Shown: positions 51,099-60,944 of the stretch, piece by piece
Layout: the number at the start of each line of letters is the position of its first letter
Position numbering within the stretch: the first letter of the stretch is position 1
From: Citrobacter farmeri
GTDB taxonomy: Bacteria; Pseudomonadota; Gammaproteobacteria; Enterobacterales; Enterobacteriaceae
Length of the DNA: 64,000 nucleotides
NCBI RefSeq assembly: GCF_019048065.1
Contig: NZ_CP077291.1
Coordinates: forward strand, 1,426,001 to 1,490,000
Direction: 5' to 3'
Translations under genes and position numbers: made by a program
Notes under the pieces: model-generated
What the model was told of the DNA's origin: nothing
What the model saw: the letters and a program-made list of their open reading frames with translations, nothing else
Database searches by the model: none

Positions 51099-52628
51099 AT
51101 GTTATTACCCTGGTTGATACTAATCCCCTTTATCGGTGGCTTTCTGTGCTGGCAGACCGAACGCTTTGGCGTGAAGGTGCCGCGCTGGATAGCGCTGGTA
51201 ACCATGGGACTGACGCTCGCGCTTGGCCTGCACCTGTGGCTACAGGGCGGCTATTCGCTGACGCAATCTGCTGGCATTCCGCAGTGGCAGTCTGAATTTG
51301 TCCTGCCGTGGATCCCGCGCTTTGGCATCTCGATTCATCTGGCAATCGACGGTTTGTCGCTGCTGATGGTGGTGCTGACCGGCCTGCTCGGCGTTCTGGC
51401 GGTACTCTGCTCCTGGCGAGAAATCGAAAAATACCAGGGCTTTTTCCACCTGAACCTGATGTGGATCCTCGGCGGCGTTATCGGCGTGTTCCTTGCCATC
51501 GACATGTTCCTGTTCTTCTTCTTCTGGGAAATGATGCTGGTGCCGATGTACTTCCTGATCGCGCTGTGGGGCCATAAGGCGTCTGACGGTAAAACGCGTA
51601 TCACGGCGGCAACCAAGTTCTTCATTTACACCCAGGCGAGTGGTCTGGTGATGCTGATTGCCATCCTGGCGCTGGTGTTCGTTCACCACAATGCGACCGG
51701 CGTGTGGACCTTCAACTATGAAGACCTGCTGAAAACCCCGATGTCGCACGGCGTTGAGTATCTGCTGATGCTGGGCTTCTTCATCGCATTTGCGGTGAAA
51801 ATGCCGGTGGTTCCGCTGCACGGCTGGCTGCCGGATGCGCACTCCCAGGCACCGACCGCAGGTTCCGTTGACCTCGCCGGTATTTTGCTGAAAACCGCCG
51901 CTTACGGTCTGCTCCGCTTCTCCCTGCCGCTGTTCCCGAACGCGTCGGCGGAATTTGCGCCTATTGCGATGTGGCTGGGCGTCATCGGTATCTTCTACGG
52001 TGCGTGGATGGCGTTCACGCAGTACGACATCAAACGTCTGATCGCTTACACCTCGGTTTCACACATGGGCTTCGTGCTGATTGCCATCTACACCGGCAGT
52101 CAACTGGCGTATCAGGGGGCAGTGATTCAGATGATCGCGCACGGCCTGTCCGCGGCGGGTCTGTTCATTCTGTGTGGTCAGTTGTACGAACGTCTGCATA
52201 CCCGCGACATGCGCATGATGGGCGGATTGTGGGGCAAAATGAAATGGTTGCCTGCGCTGTCTATGTTCTTCGCGGTGGCGACGCTGGGTATGCCGGGTAC
52301 CGGTAACTTCGTTGGCGAATTCATGATCCTGTTCGGCAGCTACCAGGTGGTTCCGGCGATCACGGTGATTTCGACCTTTGGTCTGGTGTTTGCCTCTGTT
52401 TACTCGCTGGCGATGCTGCATCGCGCTTACTTCGGTAAAGCAAAGAGTCAGATTGCACAACAAGAACTGCCAGGAATGTCGCTGCGTGAGCTGTTTATCA
52501 TCCTGTTGCTGGTCGTGCTTCTGGTACTGCTTGGCTTCTATCCGCAGCCGATTCTGGATACCTCGCATTCTGCGATGAGCAACATCCAGCAGTGGTTTGT
52601 TAATTCCGTTACTACTACAAGGCCGTAA
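51099..52628 (+). CDS. nuoM: NADH-quinone oxidoreductase subunit M
   Basis: NuoM is the second antiporter-like proton pump subunit. In its 509 residues the membrane Glu is in FFFFWEMMLVPMYFLIALWG, and KMPVVPLHGWLPDAHSQAPTAGSV is the conserved Lys helix. The frame is open from 51051, but ATG 51099 gives MLLPWLILIPFIGGFLCWQ and the E. coli length. AAGGA lies 12 bases upstream. Confidence 0.97.
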   Translation: MLLPWLILIPFIGGFLCWQTERFGVKVPRWIALVTMGLTLALGLHLWLQGGYSLTQSAGIPQWQSEFVLPWIPRFGISIHLAIDGLSLLMVVLTGLLGVLAVLCSWREIEKYQGFFHLNLMWILGGVIGVFLAIDMFLFFFFWEMMLVPMYFLIALWGHKASDGKTRITAATKFFIYTQASGLVMLIAILALVFVHHNATGVWTFNYEDLLKTPMSHGVEYLLMLGFFIAFAVKMPVVPLHGWLPDAHSQAPTAGSVDLAGILLKTAAYGLLRFSLPLFPNASAEFAPIAMWLGVIGIFYGAWMAFTQYDIKRLIAYTSVSHMGFVLIAIYTGSQLAYQGAVIQMIAHGLSAAGLFILCGQLYERLHTRDMRMMGGLWGKMKWLPALSMFFAVATLGMPGTGNFVGEFMILFGSYQVVPAITVISTFGLVFASVYSLAMLHRAYFGKAKSQIAQQELPGMSLRELFIILLLVVLLVLLGFYPQPILDTSHSAMSNIQQWFVNSVTTTRP

Positions 52629-52634
52629 ATCGCC

Positions 52635-54092
52635 ATGACAATAACTCCACAACACCTGATTGCGCTGCTACCGCTGCTGATCGTCGGCTTGACGGTGGTG
52701 GTTGTGATGCTCTCCATTGCGTGGCGACGCAATCACTTCCTCAATGCCACGCTGTCGGTCATTGGGCTTAACGCCGCGCTGGTTTCGCTCTGGTTTGTTG
52801 GCCAGGCTGGCGCGATGGATGTCACCCCGCTGATGCGGGTTGACGGTTTCGCGATGCTCTACACCGGACTGGTTCTGTTGGCGAGTCTGGCGACTTGTAC
52901 CTTTGCCTACCCGTGGCTGGAAGGCTATGACGACAACCGGGAAGAGTTCTACCTGCTGGTGCTGATTGCTGCGCTGGGCGGTATTCTGCTGGCGAATGCG
53001 AATCATCTGGCGGCGCTGTTCCTCGGTATTGAGCTTATCTCCCTGCCGCTGTTTGGTCTGGTGGGTTATGCGTTCCGTCAGAAACGCTCGCTGGAAGCCA
53101 GTATCAAATACACCATCCTGTCTGCTGCCGCCTCTTCATTCCTGCTGTTCGGTATGGCGCTGGTGTACGCACAGTCTGGCAATCTGTCGTTTGTAGCGCT
53201 CGGTAAGAGCCTCGGCGATGGTATGCTGAACGAGCCGCTGCTGCTGGCGGGCTTCGGGATGATGATTGTGGGTCTGGGCTTTAAACTCTCTCTGGTTCCG
53301 TTCCACCTCTGGACGCCAGACGTGTACCAGGGTGCACCTGCTCCGGTTTCCACCTTCCTGGCGACGGCGAGCAAAATCGCTATCTTCGGCGTGGTGATGC
53401 GTCTGTTCCTGTACGCGCCGGTTGGCGACAGTGAAGCGGTTCGCGTGGTGCTGGGTGTGATTGCCTTTGCCTCCATCATCTTTGGTAACCTGATGGCGCT
53501 GAGCCAGACCAACATCAAGCGTCTGCTCGGTTACTCGTCTATCTCTCACCTCGGCTACCTGCTGGTGGCGCTGATTGCCTTGCAGAGCGGCGAGATGTCA
53601 ATGGAAGCGGTGGGCGTTTATCTCGCCGGTTATCTGTTCAGCAGCCTCGGCGCATTCGGCGTGGTCAGTCTGATGTCCAGCCCGTACCGTGGCCCGGATG
53701 CTGATTCTCTGTTCTCCTACCGCGGTCTGTTCTGGCATCGTCCGATCCTCGCGGCAGTGATGACGGTGATGATGCTGTCTCTGGCCGGTATCCCAATGAC
53801 GCTGGGCTTTATCGGTAAGTTCTACGTGCTGGCAGTTGGTGTGCAGGCGCACCTGTGGTGGCTGGTTGCCGCTGTGGTGGTAGGTTCCGCAATTGGTTTG
53901 TACTACTACCTGCGCGTTGCCGTGAGTCTGTACCTGAGCGCGCCGCAGCAGCTTAACCGCGATGCGCCGTCTAACTGGCAGTACAGCGCAGGCGGTATTG
54001 TGGTCCTGATCTCCGCACTGCTGGTGCTGGTACTGGGTATCTACCCGCAGCCGCTGATCAGCATCGTACAGTTGGCCGCCCCGCTGATGTAA
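52635..54092 (+). CDS. nuoN: NADH-quinone oxidoreductase subunit N
   Basis: NuoN is the third antiporter-like subunit, next to NuoK. The 485 residues carry the conserved [19 protein letters not shown] and [24 protein letters not shown] segments. It starts six bases after the nuoM stop and ends the operon at a strong terminator. Confidence 0.98.
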   Translation: MTITPQHLIALLPLLIVGLTVVVVMLSIAWRRNHFLNATLSVIGLNAALVSLWFVGQAGAMDVTPLMRVDGFAMLYTGLVLLASLATCTFAYPWLEGYDDNREEFYLLVLIAALGGILLANANHLAALFLGIELISLPLFGLVGYAFRQKRSLEASIKYTILSAAASSFLLFGMALVYAQSGNLSFVALGKSLGDGMLNEPLLLAGFGMMIVGLGFKLSLVPFHLWTPDVYQGAPAPVSTFLATASKIAIFGVVMRLFLYAPVGDSEAVRVVLGVIAFASIIFGNLMALSQTNIKRLLGYSSISHLGYLLVALIALQSGEMSMEAVGVYLAGYLFSSLGAFGVVSLMSSPYRGPDADSLFSYRGLFWHRPILAAVMTVMMLSLAGIPMTLGFIGKFYVLAVGVQAHLWWLVAAVVVGSAIGLYYYLRVAVSLYLSAPQQLNRDAPSNWQYSAGGIVVLISALLVLVLGIYPQPLISIVQLAAPLM

Positions 54093-54108
54093 GCGAAAAG
54101 CAGAAACG

Positions 54109-54136
54109 AAAAAACCGCCGATTCGGCGGTTTTTTT
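54109..54136 (+). terminator. Bidirectional terminator nuoN/cheV
   Basis: ACCGCCG at 54114-54120 and CGGCGGT at 54124-54130 form a seven-pair stem with a three-base loop, preceded by a run of A and followed by seven T. It can end nuo transcripts on the plus strand and cheV transcripts on the minus strand. Confidence 0.92.
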
Positions 54137-54150
54137 ATGGGTGGTAATAT

Positions 54151-55155
54151 TCAGGCAATCAACTGACGGCTGACCAGCGGACCAGTGATGTTTTGCGCCG
54201 CCCGGTCCATCACTTCCTGAATAACGGATGACAGCTCATTGACCTCAAACTTGGCCACATAGCCATCGGCTTTCACTTTGCGGACGTGATCTTCGTTGGC
54301 GCTGCCGGAGAGGGAAGAGTGAATCACCACCGGGATCTTCTTCAGTCGCTCATCGGTTTTGATTTTTCGGGTCAGAGTGAAGCCATCCATCTCTGGCATT
54401 TCAAGATCGGTCAGCACCAGCGCGATCTTCTCGCTGATCGCTTTGCCTTCCGCTTCTGCTTCCTGCGCCAGTTGCTGGATTTTGTCCCACGCATCCTTAC
54501 CGGTGACATGCATCTGATGGGGGATCTCCATCGCCGTCAGACCTTTCTCCAGCATCGCGCGCGCCACGCGGGAATCTTCCGCGACAATGGCGACAGCACC
54601 TGGGGTGATGTTGAACTTATTGGTTTTCAGTTCCGTTGCGCGCAGGTCGTGATTCGACGGTACGATGTCATACAGGATCTGCTCCACGTCGAGCACCAGC
54701 GCCAGGTTGTTGGTCTCTTTGTCCTCGTCCAGACAGGCGATACTGGTGATATAGCGGCCGTTCACCGCTTTTTCTGCAGTGTGTACCTGCTTCCAGTCCA
54801 GGCGCATGATGTTTTCTACTGATTCGACGGCGAAGGCCTGCACGCTGCGGGCGTATTCGGTGATCAGCAGAATGTTGAGCCCATTCTCTGGCTTACAACC
54901 GGCAACGGCAGGGAGGTCAATGACCGGAATAACCTGGTCGCGGATGTTGACCATTCCCAGCAGCGGGGCTTTCATCCCGGCCGGACGGGTAAAGGCGGGC
55001 ATGGGGACAATTTCGCGCAATTTGAACACGTTAATGCCAAATAGCTCAGATTTCTGTTCGTGCAGAGAGTTTCCCAGACGAAACAGCAGCAGTTCAAAGC
55101 GGTTGGACAGGGTCAGATTCGCCCTGTCATCAATATCTTTCTGGAAATTATCCAT
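54151..55155 (-). CDS. cheV: Chemotaxis protein CheV (CheW-receiver fusion)
   Basis: In the 334 residues, an N-terminal CheW domain (about 15-170) couples receptors to the CheA kinase. It is followed by a receiver domain (about 185-320) with the acidic pair Glu193/Asp194 (IVAEDSRVARAML) and phosphorylation site Asp250 (ALVLTDLEMPEMDGFT). The family acts as an adaptor, with phosphorylation tuning adaptation. Salmonella has it at this locus, while E. coli K-12 has unrelated genes, from memory. GAGGA precedes ATG 55155. A FliA-type promoter lies upstream. Confidence 0.93.
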   Translation of the reverse strand: MDNFQKDIDDRANLTLSNRFELLLFRLGNSLHEQKSELFGINVFKLREIVPMPAFTRPAGMKAPLLGMVNIRDQVIPVIDLPAVAGCKPENGLNILLITEYARSVQAFAVESVENIMRLDWKQVHTAEKAVNGRYITSIACLDEDKETNNLALVLDVEQILYDIVPSNHDLRATELKTNKFNITPGAVAIVAEDSRVARAMLEKGLTAMEIPHQMHVTGKDAWDKIQQLAQEAEAEGKAISEKIALVLTDLEMPEMDGFTLTRKIKTDERLKKIPVVIHSSLSGSANEDHVRKVKADGYVAKFEVNELSSVIQEVMDRAAQNITGPLVSRQLIA

Positions 55156-55188
55156 TCTGTCCTCAGTGTGAATACAGCGTTTTTACTG

Positions 55189-55215
55189 TTATCGGCACTG
55201 AGCGCAAAAAATGGA
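55189..55215 (-). promoter_or_regulatory. Candidate sigma-28 (FliA) promoter of cheV
   Basis: On the minus strand GCCGATAA (55196 down to 55189) is a perfect FliA -10 element. Eleven bases upstream, TCCATTTT (55215 to 55208) matches five of eight bases of the -35 TAAAGTTT. The start point would fall about 25 bases before the cheV ATG. This places cheV with late flagellar genes. Confidence 0.65.
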
Positions 55216-55218
55216 GCA

Positions 55219-56136
55219 CTAAACCGTGAAAACGGCGAAATCGTCGGCAAGTTCCGTGGCGGGAAAGATGGCCTGACACTCTGCCAGCAGCCGCTGGCAG
55301 CCCGCGCCGTCATAGCGCGAACTGACGTGCGTTATGATGAGTCTCCCGACAGCGGCCTCCCGTGCCAGCAGCGCCGCCTGGCGGGTAGAACTGTGCCCAC
55401 GGCTGTTGGCCTTTTCTTCCATCGACGCATCCAGCGTGGTTTCGTGAATCATCACGTCAACCCCTTTCGCCAGCTCAAACGCGGATGCACAGGGGGCAGT
55501 ATCGCCAAAAATCGCCACCGCTTTGCCGGGGATTGCCGGAGCAAGAAAATCAGCACCGCGTATCACGCTGCCATCTTCCAGGGTGACCGTTTTGCCAGCT
55601 TTCAGATCCTGAAACCAGGGGCCGGCTTTCACTCCCGCCGCTTTCAACGCTCTGGCGTTCAGCGCACCGGGTTTGTCATGCTCTTCAACGCGGTAGCCGT
55701 AGCATTCCAGCGGGTGCTCAAGCGGGTAAGCCGTCACTTTTCTTAGCTCGTCATCAAGAATATCCCCGGCGGTGATTTCGACGATTTCCAACGGGTAGTC
55801 GGTCCAGGAGCCGCTCAGGCGCAGCGCGGTTTCCGTAAACTCGCGCAGCCCCTTTGGACCGTAAAGCGTCAGCGGGTGAGCATTGCCCGCCATCGAACGG
55901 CTGCATAACAAACCCGGTAAACCGAACAGATGATCGCCGTGCAGATGGCTGATGAAAATCCGCTCAATCTTGCCAGGATGATATGCCGTGCTCAACATCT
56001 GATGCTGTGTGCCTTCCCCACAGTCAAACAGCCACAGCGCCGGCTGCGTCGGGTGTTGATGATGTAGCAGAATGGCCGTCACGTTACGTGTCCGCGTGGG
56101 AACGCCAGCCGAGGTGCCTAAAAAGAGAAATTCCAT
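55219..56136 (-). CDS. rbn: Ribonuclease BN (RNase Z family) ElaC/Rbn
   Basis: This metallo-beta-lactamase-fold RNase acts on tRNA 3' ends. The 305 residues match E. coli. The zinc motif [12 protein letters not shown], the GDTAPCASA segment and later histidines ([19 protein letters not shown]) are present. It is divergent from elaA. Its end is 63 bases before the cheV start on the same strand. Confidence 0.96.
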   Translation of the reverse strand: MEFLFLGTSAGVPTRTRNVTAILLHHQHPTQPALWLFDCGEGTQHQMLSTAYHPGKIERIFISHLHGDHLFGLPGLLCSRSMAGNAHPLTLYGPKGLREFTETALRLSGSWTDYPLEIVEITAGDILDDELRKVTAYPLEHPLECYGYRVEEHDKPGALNARALKAAGVKAGPWFQDLKAGKTVTLEDGSVIRGADFLAPAIPGKAVAIFGDTAPCASAFELAKGVDVMIHETTLDASMEEKANSRGHSSTRQAALLAREAAVGRLIITHVSSRYDGAGCQRLLAECQAIFPATELADDFAVFTV

Positions 56137-56202
56137 TATTTCATTACACTTTTGAAAAATAATCTGGCTAGTATAAATCGTTTACGGAAAAAGGAGCGCA
56201 CG

Positions 56203-56664
56203 ATGATTACCTGGCAAGACCTGCATCATTCGGAATTAACCGTCCCTCAGCTTTATGCGCTGTTAAAACTACGCTGTGCGGTGTTTGTTGTGGAGCAGAA
56301 CTGTCCCTATCTTGACGTAGACGGCGACGACCTGGTGGGTGAAAACCGCCATATCCTCGGCTGGCATGACGGCGAACTGGTGGCGTATGCGAGGATTCTG
56401 AAAAGCGCTGAAGATCTGGAGCCGGTAGTGATCGGGCGGGTAATTGTCAGTGAGGCGTTACGCGGTGAAAAACTGGGGCAAAATCTGATGGCGCAGGCGC
56501 TGGCATCTTGCCAACGACACTGGCCGGAGAAGGCGCTGTATCTGGGGGCGCAGGCGCATTTGCAGGCATTCTATGCGCGATTTGGTTTTACGCCGGTCAC
56601 TGAGGTATACGATGAAGATGGTATCCCTCATGTGGGGATGGCGCGCGAAGCGATTCGGGCGTGA
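56203..56664 (+). CDS. elaA: GNAT family acetyltransferase ElaA
   Basis: The 153-residue GNAT protein begins MITWQDLHHSELTVPQLYALLKLR. The acetyl-CoA-binding region is VIGRVIVSEALRGEKLGQNLMAQAL, with YLGAQAHLQAFYARFGF at the end. The substrate is unknown. The frame is open further upstream, but ATG 56203 has AAGGAG just before it and gives the E. coli length. Confidence 0.95.
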   Translation: MITWQDLHHSELTVPQLYALLKLRCAVFVVEQNCPYLDVDGDDLVGENRHILGWHDGELVAYARILKSAEDLEPVVIGRVIVSEALRGEKLGQNLMAQALASCQRHWPEKALYLGAQAHLQAFYARFGFTPVTEVYDEDGIPHVGMAREAIRA

Positions 56665-56676
56665 TCCTGAGTCATT

Positions 56677-56683
56677 GTCTATA
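56677..56683 (+). promoter_or_regulatory. Possible sigma-S type -10 of elaB
   Basis: CTATAGT 36 bases before elaB resembles the RpoS-favoured extended -10 (CTAYACT). elaB is RpoS-dependent in E. coli. No clear -35 is seen. Confidence 0.35.
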
Positions 56684-56718
56684 GTTAGGGGCAGGTTTTA
56701 CTAACATGGAGAACGAGA

Positions 56719-57024
56719 ATGTCATATCAATTTGGTGATTCGCGTATTGATGACGACCTGACGTTGCTGAGCGAAACGCTGGAAGAGGTGCTGCGTTCCT
56801 CAGGGGATCCTGCCGATCAAAAGTACATTGAGCTGAAAGCGCGGGCGGAACAGGCGCTGGACGAGGTCAAAAAGCGCGTAAGTCAGGCTTCAGATAGCTA
56901 CTATTATCGTGCCAGGCAGGCGGTTTATCGTGCAGATGACTATGTACACGAAAAACCCTGGCAGGGGATTGGCGTTGGCGCAACGGTCGGACTGGTGCTC
57001 GGCTTACTGCTGGCACGACGCTAA
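56719..57024 (+). CDS. elaB: DUF883 stress protein ElaB
   Basis: This 101-residue C-tail-anchored inner-membrane protein is helical and charged for 75 residues, then has a glycine-rich hydrophobic tail (GIGVGATVGLVLGLLLARR). The family binds ribosomes and is induced in stationary phase under RpoS. It has E. coli length. A hairpin follows, shared with the menF promoter. Confidence 0.95.
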   Translation: MSYQFGDSRIDDDLTLLSETLEEVLRSSGDPADQKYIELKARAEQALDEVKKRVSQASDSYYYRARQAVYRADDYVHEKPWQGIGVGATVGLVLGLLLARR

Positions 57025-57057
57025 CCTGTAACCGGGATCGCATTTACTCCCTAAACT

Positions 57058-57086
57058 GGGGTACTGCTTTTTTTCCGCAGTACCCC
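57058..57086 (+). terminator. Hairpin between elaB and menF
   Basis: GGGGTACTGC at 57058-57067 pairs perfectly with GCAGTACCCC at 57077-57086. The loop is nine bases, mostly T. No T-run follows the stem; instead TATAAT comes directly after it. It may end elaB while its DNA forms the upstream part of the menF promoter. Confidence 0.6.
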
Positions 57087-57087
57087 G

Positions 57088-57093
57088 TATAAT
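57088..57093 (+). promoter_or_regulatory. -10 element of the menF operon promoter
   Basis: TATAAT is a perfect sigma-70 -10, 28 bases before the menF GTG. The -35 would fall inside the hairpin arm/loop (around 57064-57070, CTGCTTT) and is poor. Confidence 0.55.
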
Positions 57094-57121
57094 GTGAGGT
57101 TTTTAACAGGGAGAGGTCCGC

Positions 57122-58420
57122 GTGCATTCACTCACTACTGCGCTGGAAGGTCTGACGCGTCTTTTGTCTCAGGCGATCCCGGCGGCACCAGGCATTCGGG
57201 TTCTCGATGTTCCTTTTCCCTTAAATGACGCCTTCGATGCGTTAAGCTGGCTGGCAAGCCAGTCCATTTATCCGCAATTTTACTGGCAGCAGCGCAACGG
57301 CGATGAAGAAGCCGCCGTGCTGGGCGTTGTTGCCCCATTTTCCTCGCTTGATGAGGCGCAACGCTTTCTTCGTCAACATCCGCAGCAAACCGATCTGCGT
57401 ATCTGGGGGCTGAACGCGTTCGACCCTCAGCAGGGCAACCTGGTGTTACCACGCCTTGAGTGGCGGCGCTGTGCGGGGGTGGCGGTACTGCGTCTGCATT
57501 TGTGGAGTGATTTTTCTCTGCGTGAGGATGCCGATCGGGCGCTGACCTTCCTGGCTTCGCTGACGAGCGTAAAGCCGTTGCCGACGCTGCGTCTGAGCAA
57601 AACCGGTGAACAGCACTGGCCTGAAAAAGCAGGTTGGATAAACCTGATTGAGCAGGCCACTCAGACGATTGCCGAAGGCGAACTGGATAAAGTGGTGCTG
57701 GCGCGCGCCAGCGATCTGCAATTTTCTCGCCCGGTGAATGCCGCAGCCGTCATGGCCTCGAGTCGCCGTTTGAATCTGAACTGCTACCATTTTTACATGG
57801 CTTTTTGCGCCGAGCGCGCGTTTCTGGGGTCGTCCCCGGAACGTCTCTGGCGTCGTCGTGATACCGCGCTACGTACCGAGGCGCTTGCCGGGACGGTGGC
57901 GAATCATCCTGATGATTATAAGGCCTGGCAACTGGGCGAATGGCTGATGAAGGACGACAAAAACCAGCGCGAAAACATGCTGGTGGTCGAGGATATCTGT
58001 CAGCGCCTGCAGGACTACACGCATTCGCTTGACGTTTTGCCGCCGCAGGTACTGCGGTTGCGAAAAGTGCAGCACCTGCGACGCTGCATCTGGACGGCGC
58101 TAAATCAGGCGGATGACACGCTGTGTTTACTGCAGTTGCAGCCGACGGCGGCCGTCGCCGGGATCCCCCGCGAGCGGGCGCGGGCGTTTATTCAGCAGCA
58201 TGAACCTTTTGCGCGGGAATGGTACGCCGGCTCGGCGGGCTATCTGTCATTGCAGCAAAGCGAGTTTTGTGTCTCGCTGCGGTCGGCGAAAATCAGCGGT
58301 AACGTGGTTCGACTGTATGCCGGCGCGGGTATTGTTCGCGGGTCAGATCCTGAGCAGGAGTGGCAGGAAATCGATAATAAAGCCGCCGGCCTGCGATCTT
58401 TGTTACAGATTGATGGATAA
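57122..58420 (+). CDS. menF: Isochorismate synthase MenF
   Basis: MenF converts chorismate to isochorismate for menaquinone. Its 432 residues are one more than in E. coli. The chorismate-binding fold is C-terminal: the general base Lys is near residue 190 (GELDKVVLARASD), with LRTEALAGTVANHP and REWYAGSAGYLS. It starts with GTG after GGGAGAGG and is first of menFDHBCE. Confidence 0.96.
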   Translation: MHSLTTALEGLTRLLSQAIPAAPGIRVLDVPFPLNDAFDALSWLASQSIYPQFYWQQRNGDEEAAVLGVVAPFSSLDEAQRFLRQHPQQTDLRIWGLNAFDPQQGNLVLPRLEWRRCAGVAVLRLHLWSDFSLREDADRALTFLASLTSVKPLPTLRLSKTGEQHWPEKAGWINLIEQATQTIAEGELDKVVLARASDLQFSRPVNAAAVMASSRRLNLNCYHFYMAFCAERAFLGSSPERLWRRRDTALRTEALAGTVANHPDDYKAWQLGEWLMKDDKNQRENMLVVEDICQRLQDYTHSLDVLPPQVLRLRKVQHLRRCIWTALNQADDTLCLLQLQPTAAVAGIPRERARAFIQQHEPFAREWYAGSAGYLSLQQSEFCVSLRSAKISGNVVRLYAGAGIVRGSDPEQEWQEIDNKAAGLRSLLQIDG

Positions 58421-58504
58421 TGAGTCACATATTCCCGATTCATATCAATAATCCCTTTTTTCCGTTCTTTATACTGAGTCGCAATATTGATACCGGACAA
58501 TCTC

Positions 58505-60175
58505 ATGTCAGTAAGCGCATTTAACCGACGCTGGGCGGCGGTCATTCTGGAAGCATTAACTCGCCACGGTGTCAGGCATGTTTGCATTGCCCCTGGCTCT
58601 CGTTCCACGCCGCTCACTCTGGCGGCGGCGGAAAATTCGGCCTTTATTCACCACACCCATTTTGATGAGCGTGGTCTTGGTCATCTGGCGCTGGGACTGG
58701 CGAAGGTGAGTAAACAGCCGGTTGCCGTGATCGTAACCTCAGGCACGGCGGTTGCTAATCTTTATCCGGCACTGATTGAAGCGGGGCTGACCGGTGAAAA
58801 ACTGATCCTCCTGACAGCCGATCGTCCCCCTGAACTGATTGACTGCGGCGCGAACCAGGCGATTCGCCAGGCGGGTATGTTTGCGTCACATCCGTCACAA
58901 ACGCTTTCCCTCCCGCGCCCGACGCAGGACATTCCGGCTCGCTGGCTGGTGTCGACTATCGACAATGCGCTGGCCTCGCTGCATGCCGGCGCGGTGCACA
59001 TCAACTGTCCATTTGCCGAACCGCTGTATGGCGAGATGGATGAAACCGGTCTGGCCTGGCAGCAGCGCCTCGGCGACTGGTGGCAGGATGACAAGCCCTG
59101 GCTGCGCGAAGCGCGTCGTCTGGAGAGTGACAAACAGCGCGACTGGTTCTTCTGGCGTCAAAAACGCGGCGTTGTCATCGCCGGGCGAATGAGCGCGGAA
59201 GAGGGCAAAAAAGTTGCGCAGTGGGCGCAGACGTTAGGCTGGCCGCTGATTGGCGATGTGCTGTCACAAACCGGACAGCCGCTTCCCTGCGCCGATCTCT
59301 GGCTCGGTAATGCGAAGGCCGTGACGGAACTCCAACAGGCGCAGATTGTGGTGCAACTGGGGAGCAGTCTGACCGGAAAGCGCTTACTGCAATGGCAGGC
59401 AAGCTGTACGCCAGAAGAGTACTGGATTGTCGATAACCTCGAAGGACGGCTGGATCCGGCGCACCATCGCGGTCGCCGTCTGGTCGCAAAAATTGGCGAC
59501 TGGCTGGAGCTGCATCCAGCGGAAAAACGTCAGCCGTGGTGTGAAGACATTCCACGTCTGGCGGAGCAGGCCTGGCAGGCCGTGGTGGCACGTCGGGATG
59601 CCTTTGGCGAGGCGCAACTGGCGCATCGCATTCGCGACTATCTTCCTGAACAGGGGCAGCTTTTTGTCGGCAACAGCCTGGTGGTACGCCTGATTGATGC
59701 GCTGTCAAAACTCCCGGCAGGATACCCGGTTTACAGTAATCGTGGGGCCAGCGGTATTGATGGTCTGTTATCGACAGCCGCGGGTGTGCAGCGTGCCAGC
59801 GCAAAATCGACGCTGGCGATCGTGGGCGATTTGTCGGCGTTGTATGACCTCAATGCGTTAGCCTTGCTGCGACAGGTTTCCGCGCCGTTCGTACTGATTG
59901 TCGTGAACAATAACGGCGGGCAGATTTTCTCGCTGCTGCCCACACCGCAGAGCGAACGTGAACGCTTCTATCTGATGCCGCAGAATGTCCATTTTGAACA
60001 CGCTGCCGCGATGTTCAACCTCAAGTACCATCGCCCGGAAAGCTGGGATGAACTGGAGGCGGCGCTGGCGGGCGCATGGCGTATTCCTGCGACCACGGTG
60101 ATTGAACTGGTGGTCAACGACACCGACGGCGCGCAAACCCTGCAACAGCTCCTGGCGCAGGTAAGCCATCTATGA
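58505..60175 (+). CDS. menD: SEPHCHC synthase MenD
   Basis: MenD is a TPP enzyme that joins 2-oxoglutarate-derived succinyl semialdehyde to isochorismate. The 556 residues match E. coli. The activating Glu is in [12 protein letters not shown], and the TPP/magnesium motif is [18 protein letters not shown]...[14 protein letters not shown] 58505 gives [18 protein letters not shown]; earlier open codons are ignored. It overlaps menH by four bases. Confidence 0.97.
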   Translation: MSVSAFNRRWAAVILEALTRHGVRHVCIAPGSRSTPLTLAAAENSAFIHHTHFDERGLGHLALGLAKVSKQPVAVIVTSGTAVANLYPALIEAGLTGEKLILLTADRPPELIDCGANQAIRQAGMFASHPSQTLSLPRPTQDIPARWLVSTIDNALASLHAGAVHINCPFAEPLYGEMDETGLAWQQRLGDWWQDDKPWLREARRLESDKQRDWFFWRQKRGVVIAGRMSAEEGKKVAQWAQTLGWPLIGDVLSQTGQPLPCADLWLGNAKAVTELQQAQIVVQLGSSLTGKRLLQWQASCTPEEYWIVDNLEGRLDPAHHRGRRLVAKIGDWLELHPAEKRQPWCEDIPRLAEQAWQAVVARRDAFGEAQLAHRIRDYLPEQGQLFVGNSLVVRLIDALSKLPAGYPVYSNRGASGIDGLLSTAAGVQRASAKSTLAIVGDLSALYDLNALALLRQVSAPFVLIVVNNNGGQIFSLLPTPQSERERFYLMPQNVHFEHAAAMFNLKYHRPESWDELEAALAGAWRIPATTVIELVVNDTDGAQTLQQLLAQVSHL

Positions 60176-60930
60176 TCCTGCACGCGCAGGCAAGAGACGC
60201 ACAGCCAGGTTCTCCCTGGCTGGTTTTTCTTCACGGCTTTTCGGGGGACGGCCAGGAGTGGCTGACGGTCGGCGAGCAGCTTACGCGTTTTTCCCGGCTG
60301 TATGTCGACTTACCCGGTCACGGCGGATCGGCGGATATTCGCGTCAGCGGATTTGCCGATGTCATTGCCTTACTGCGCAATACTCTTCTTAGTTACAACA
60401 TACTAAACTACTGGCTGGTGGGATATTCTCTCGGCGGTAGAGTGGCGATGATGGCGGCCTGTCAGGCGATGCCGGGGCTTTGTGGCCTGGTGGTTGAAGG
60501 CGGTCATCCTGGATTGCAAAGCGACGCGGAACGCGACGCGCGCCGACGTTCTGACCATCACTGGGCGGAACGTTTTCGCCATGACGCGCTGGCTGACGTG
60601 TTTACTGACTGGTATCAGCAGCCGGTGTTTGCCTCGCTGGACGCGCAGCAACGAGAGGCTCTGGTTGTACTGCGTAGCCGGAATAACGGTGAAACGCTGG
60701 CGGCAATGCTGGAGGCCACCTCGCTGGCGGTCCAGCCCGATTTGCGCGATGCGCTCAACGCGCGCGCATTTCCGTTTTATTATTTATGTGGTGAACGTGA
60801 CAGCAAATTCTGCGCCCTCGCGACGGAGTTAGCGGCGACCCGCCATGTGATTCGTAACGCCGGACACAACGCCCACCGGGAAAATCCCGCGGGCGTGGTG
60901 GCGTGTCTGGCTCAGATTCTGCGTCTCTGA
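60172..60930 (+). CDS. menH: SHCHC synthase MenH
   Basis: This alpha/beta-hydrolase-fold lyase removes pyruvate from SEPHCHC. The 252 residues have the nucleophile elbow in [14 protein letters not shown] (Ser near 86), the oxyanion region [12 protein letters not shown] and the late His in [10 protein letters not shown]. Its start overlaps the menD stop (ATGA). menB follows after 14 bases. Confidence 0.97.
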   Translation: MILHAQARDAQPGSPWLVFLHGFSGDGQEWLTVGEQLTRFSRLYVDLPGHGGSADIRVSGFADVIALLRNTLLSYNILNYWLVGYSLGGRVAMMAACQAMPGLCGLVVEGGHPGLQSDAERDARRRSDHHWAERFRHDALADVFTDWYQQPVFASLDAQQREALVVLRSRNNGETLAAMLEATSLAVQPDLRDALNARAFPFYYLCGERDSKFCALATELAATRHVIRNAGHNAHRENPAGVVACLAQILRL

Positions 60931-60944
60931 CTAAAGGACACACT

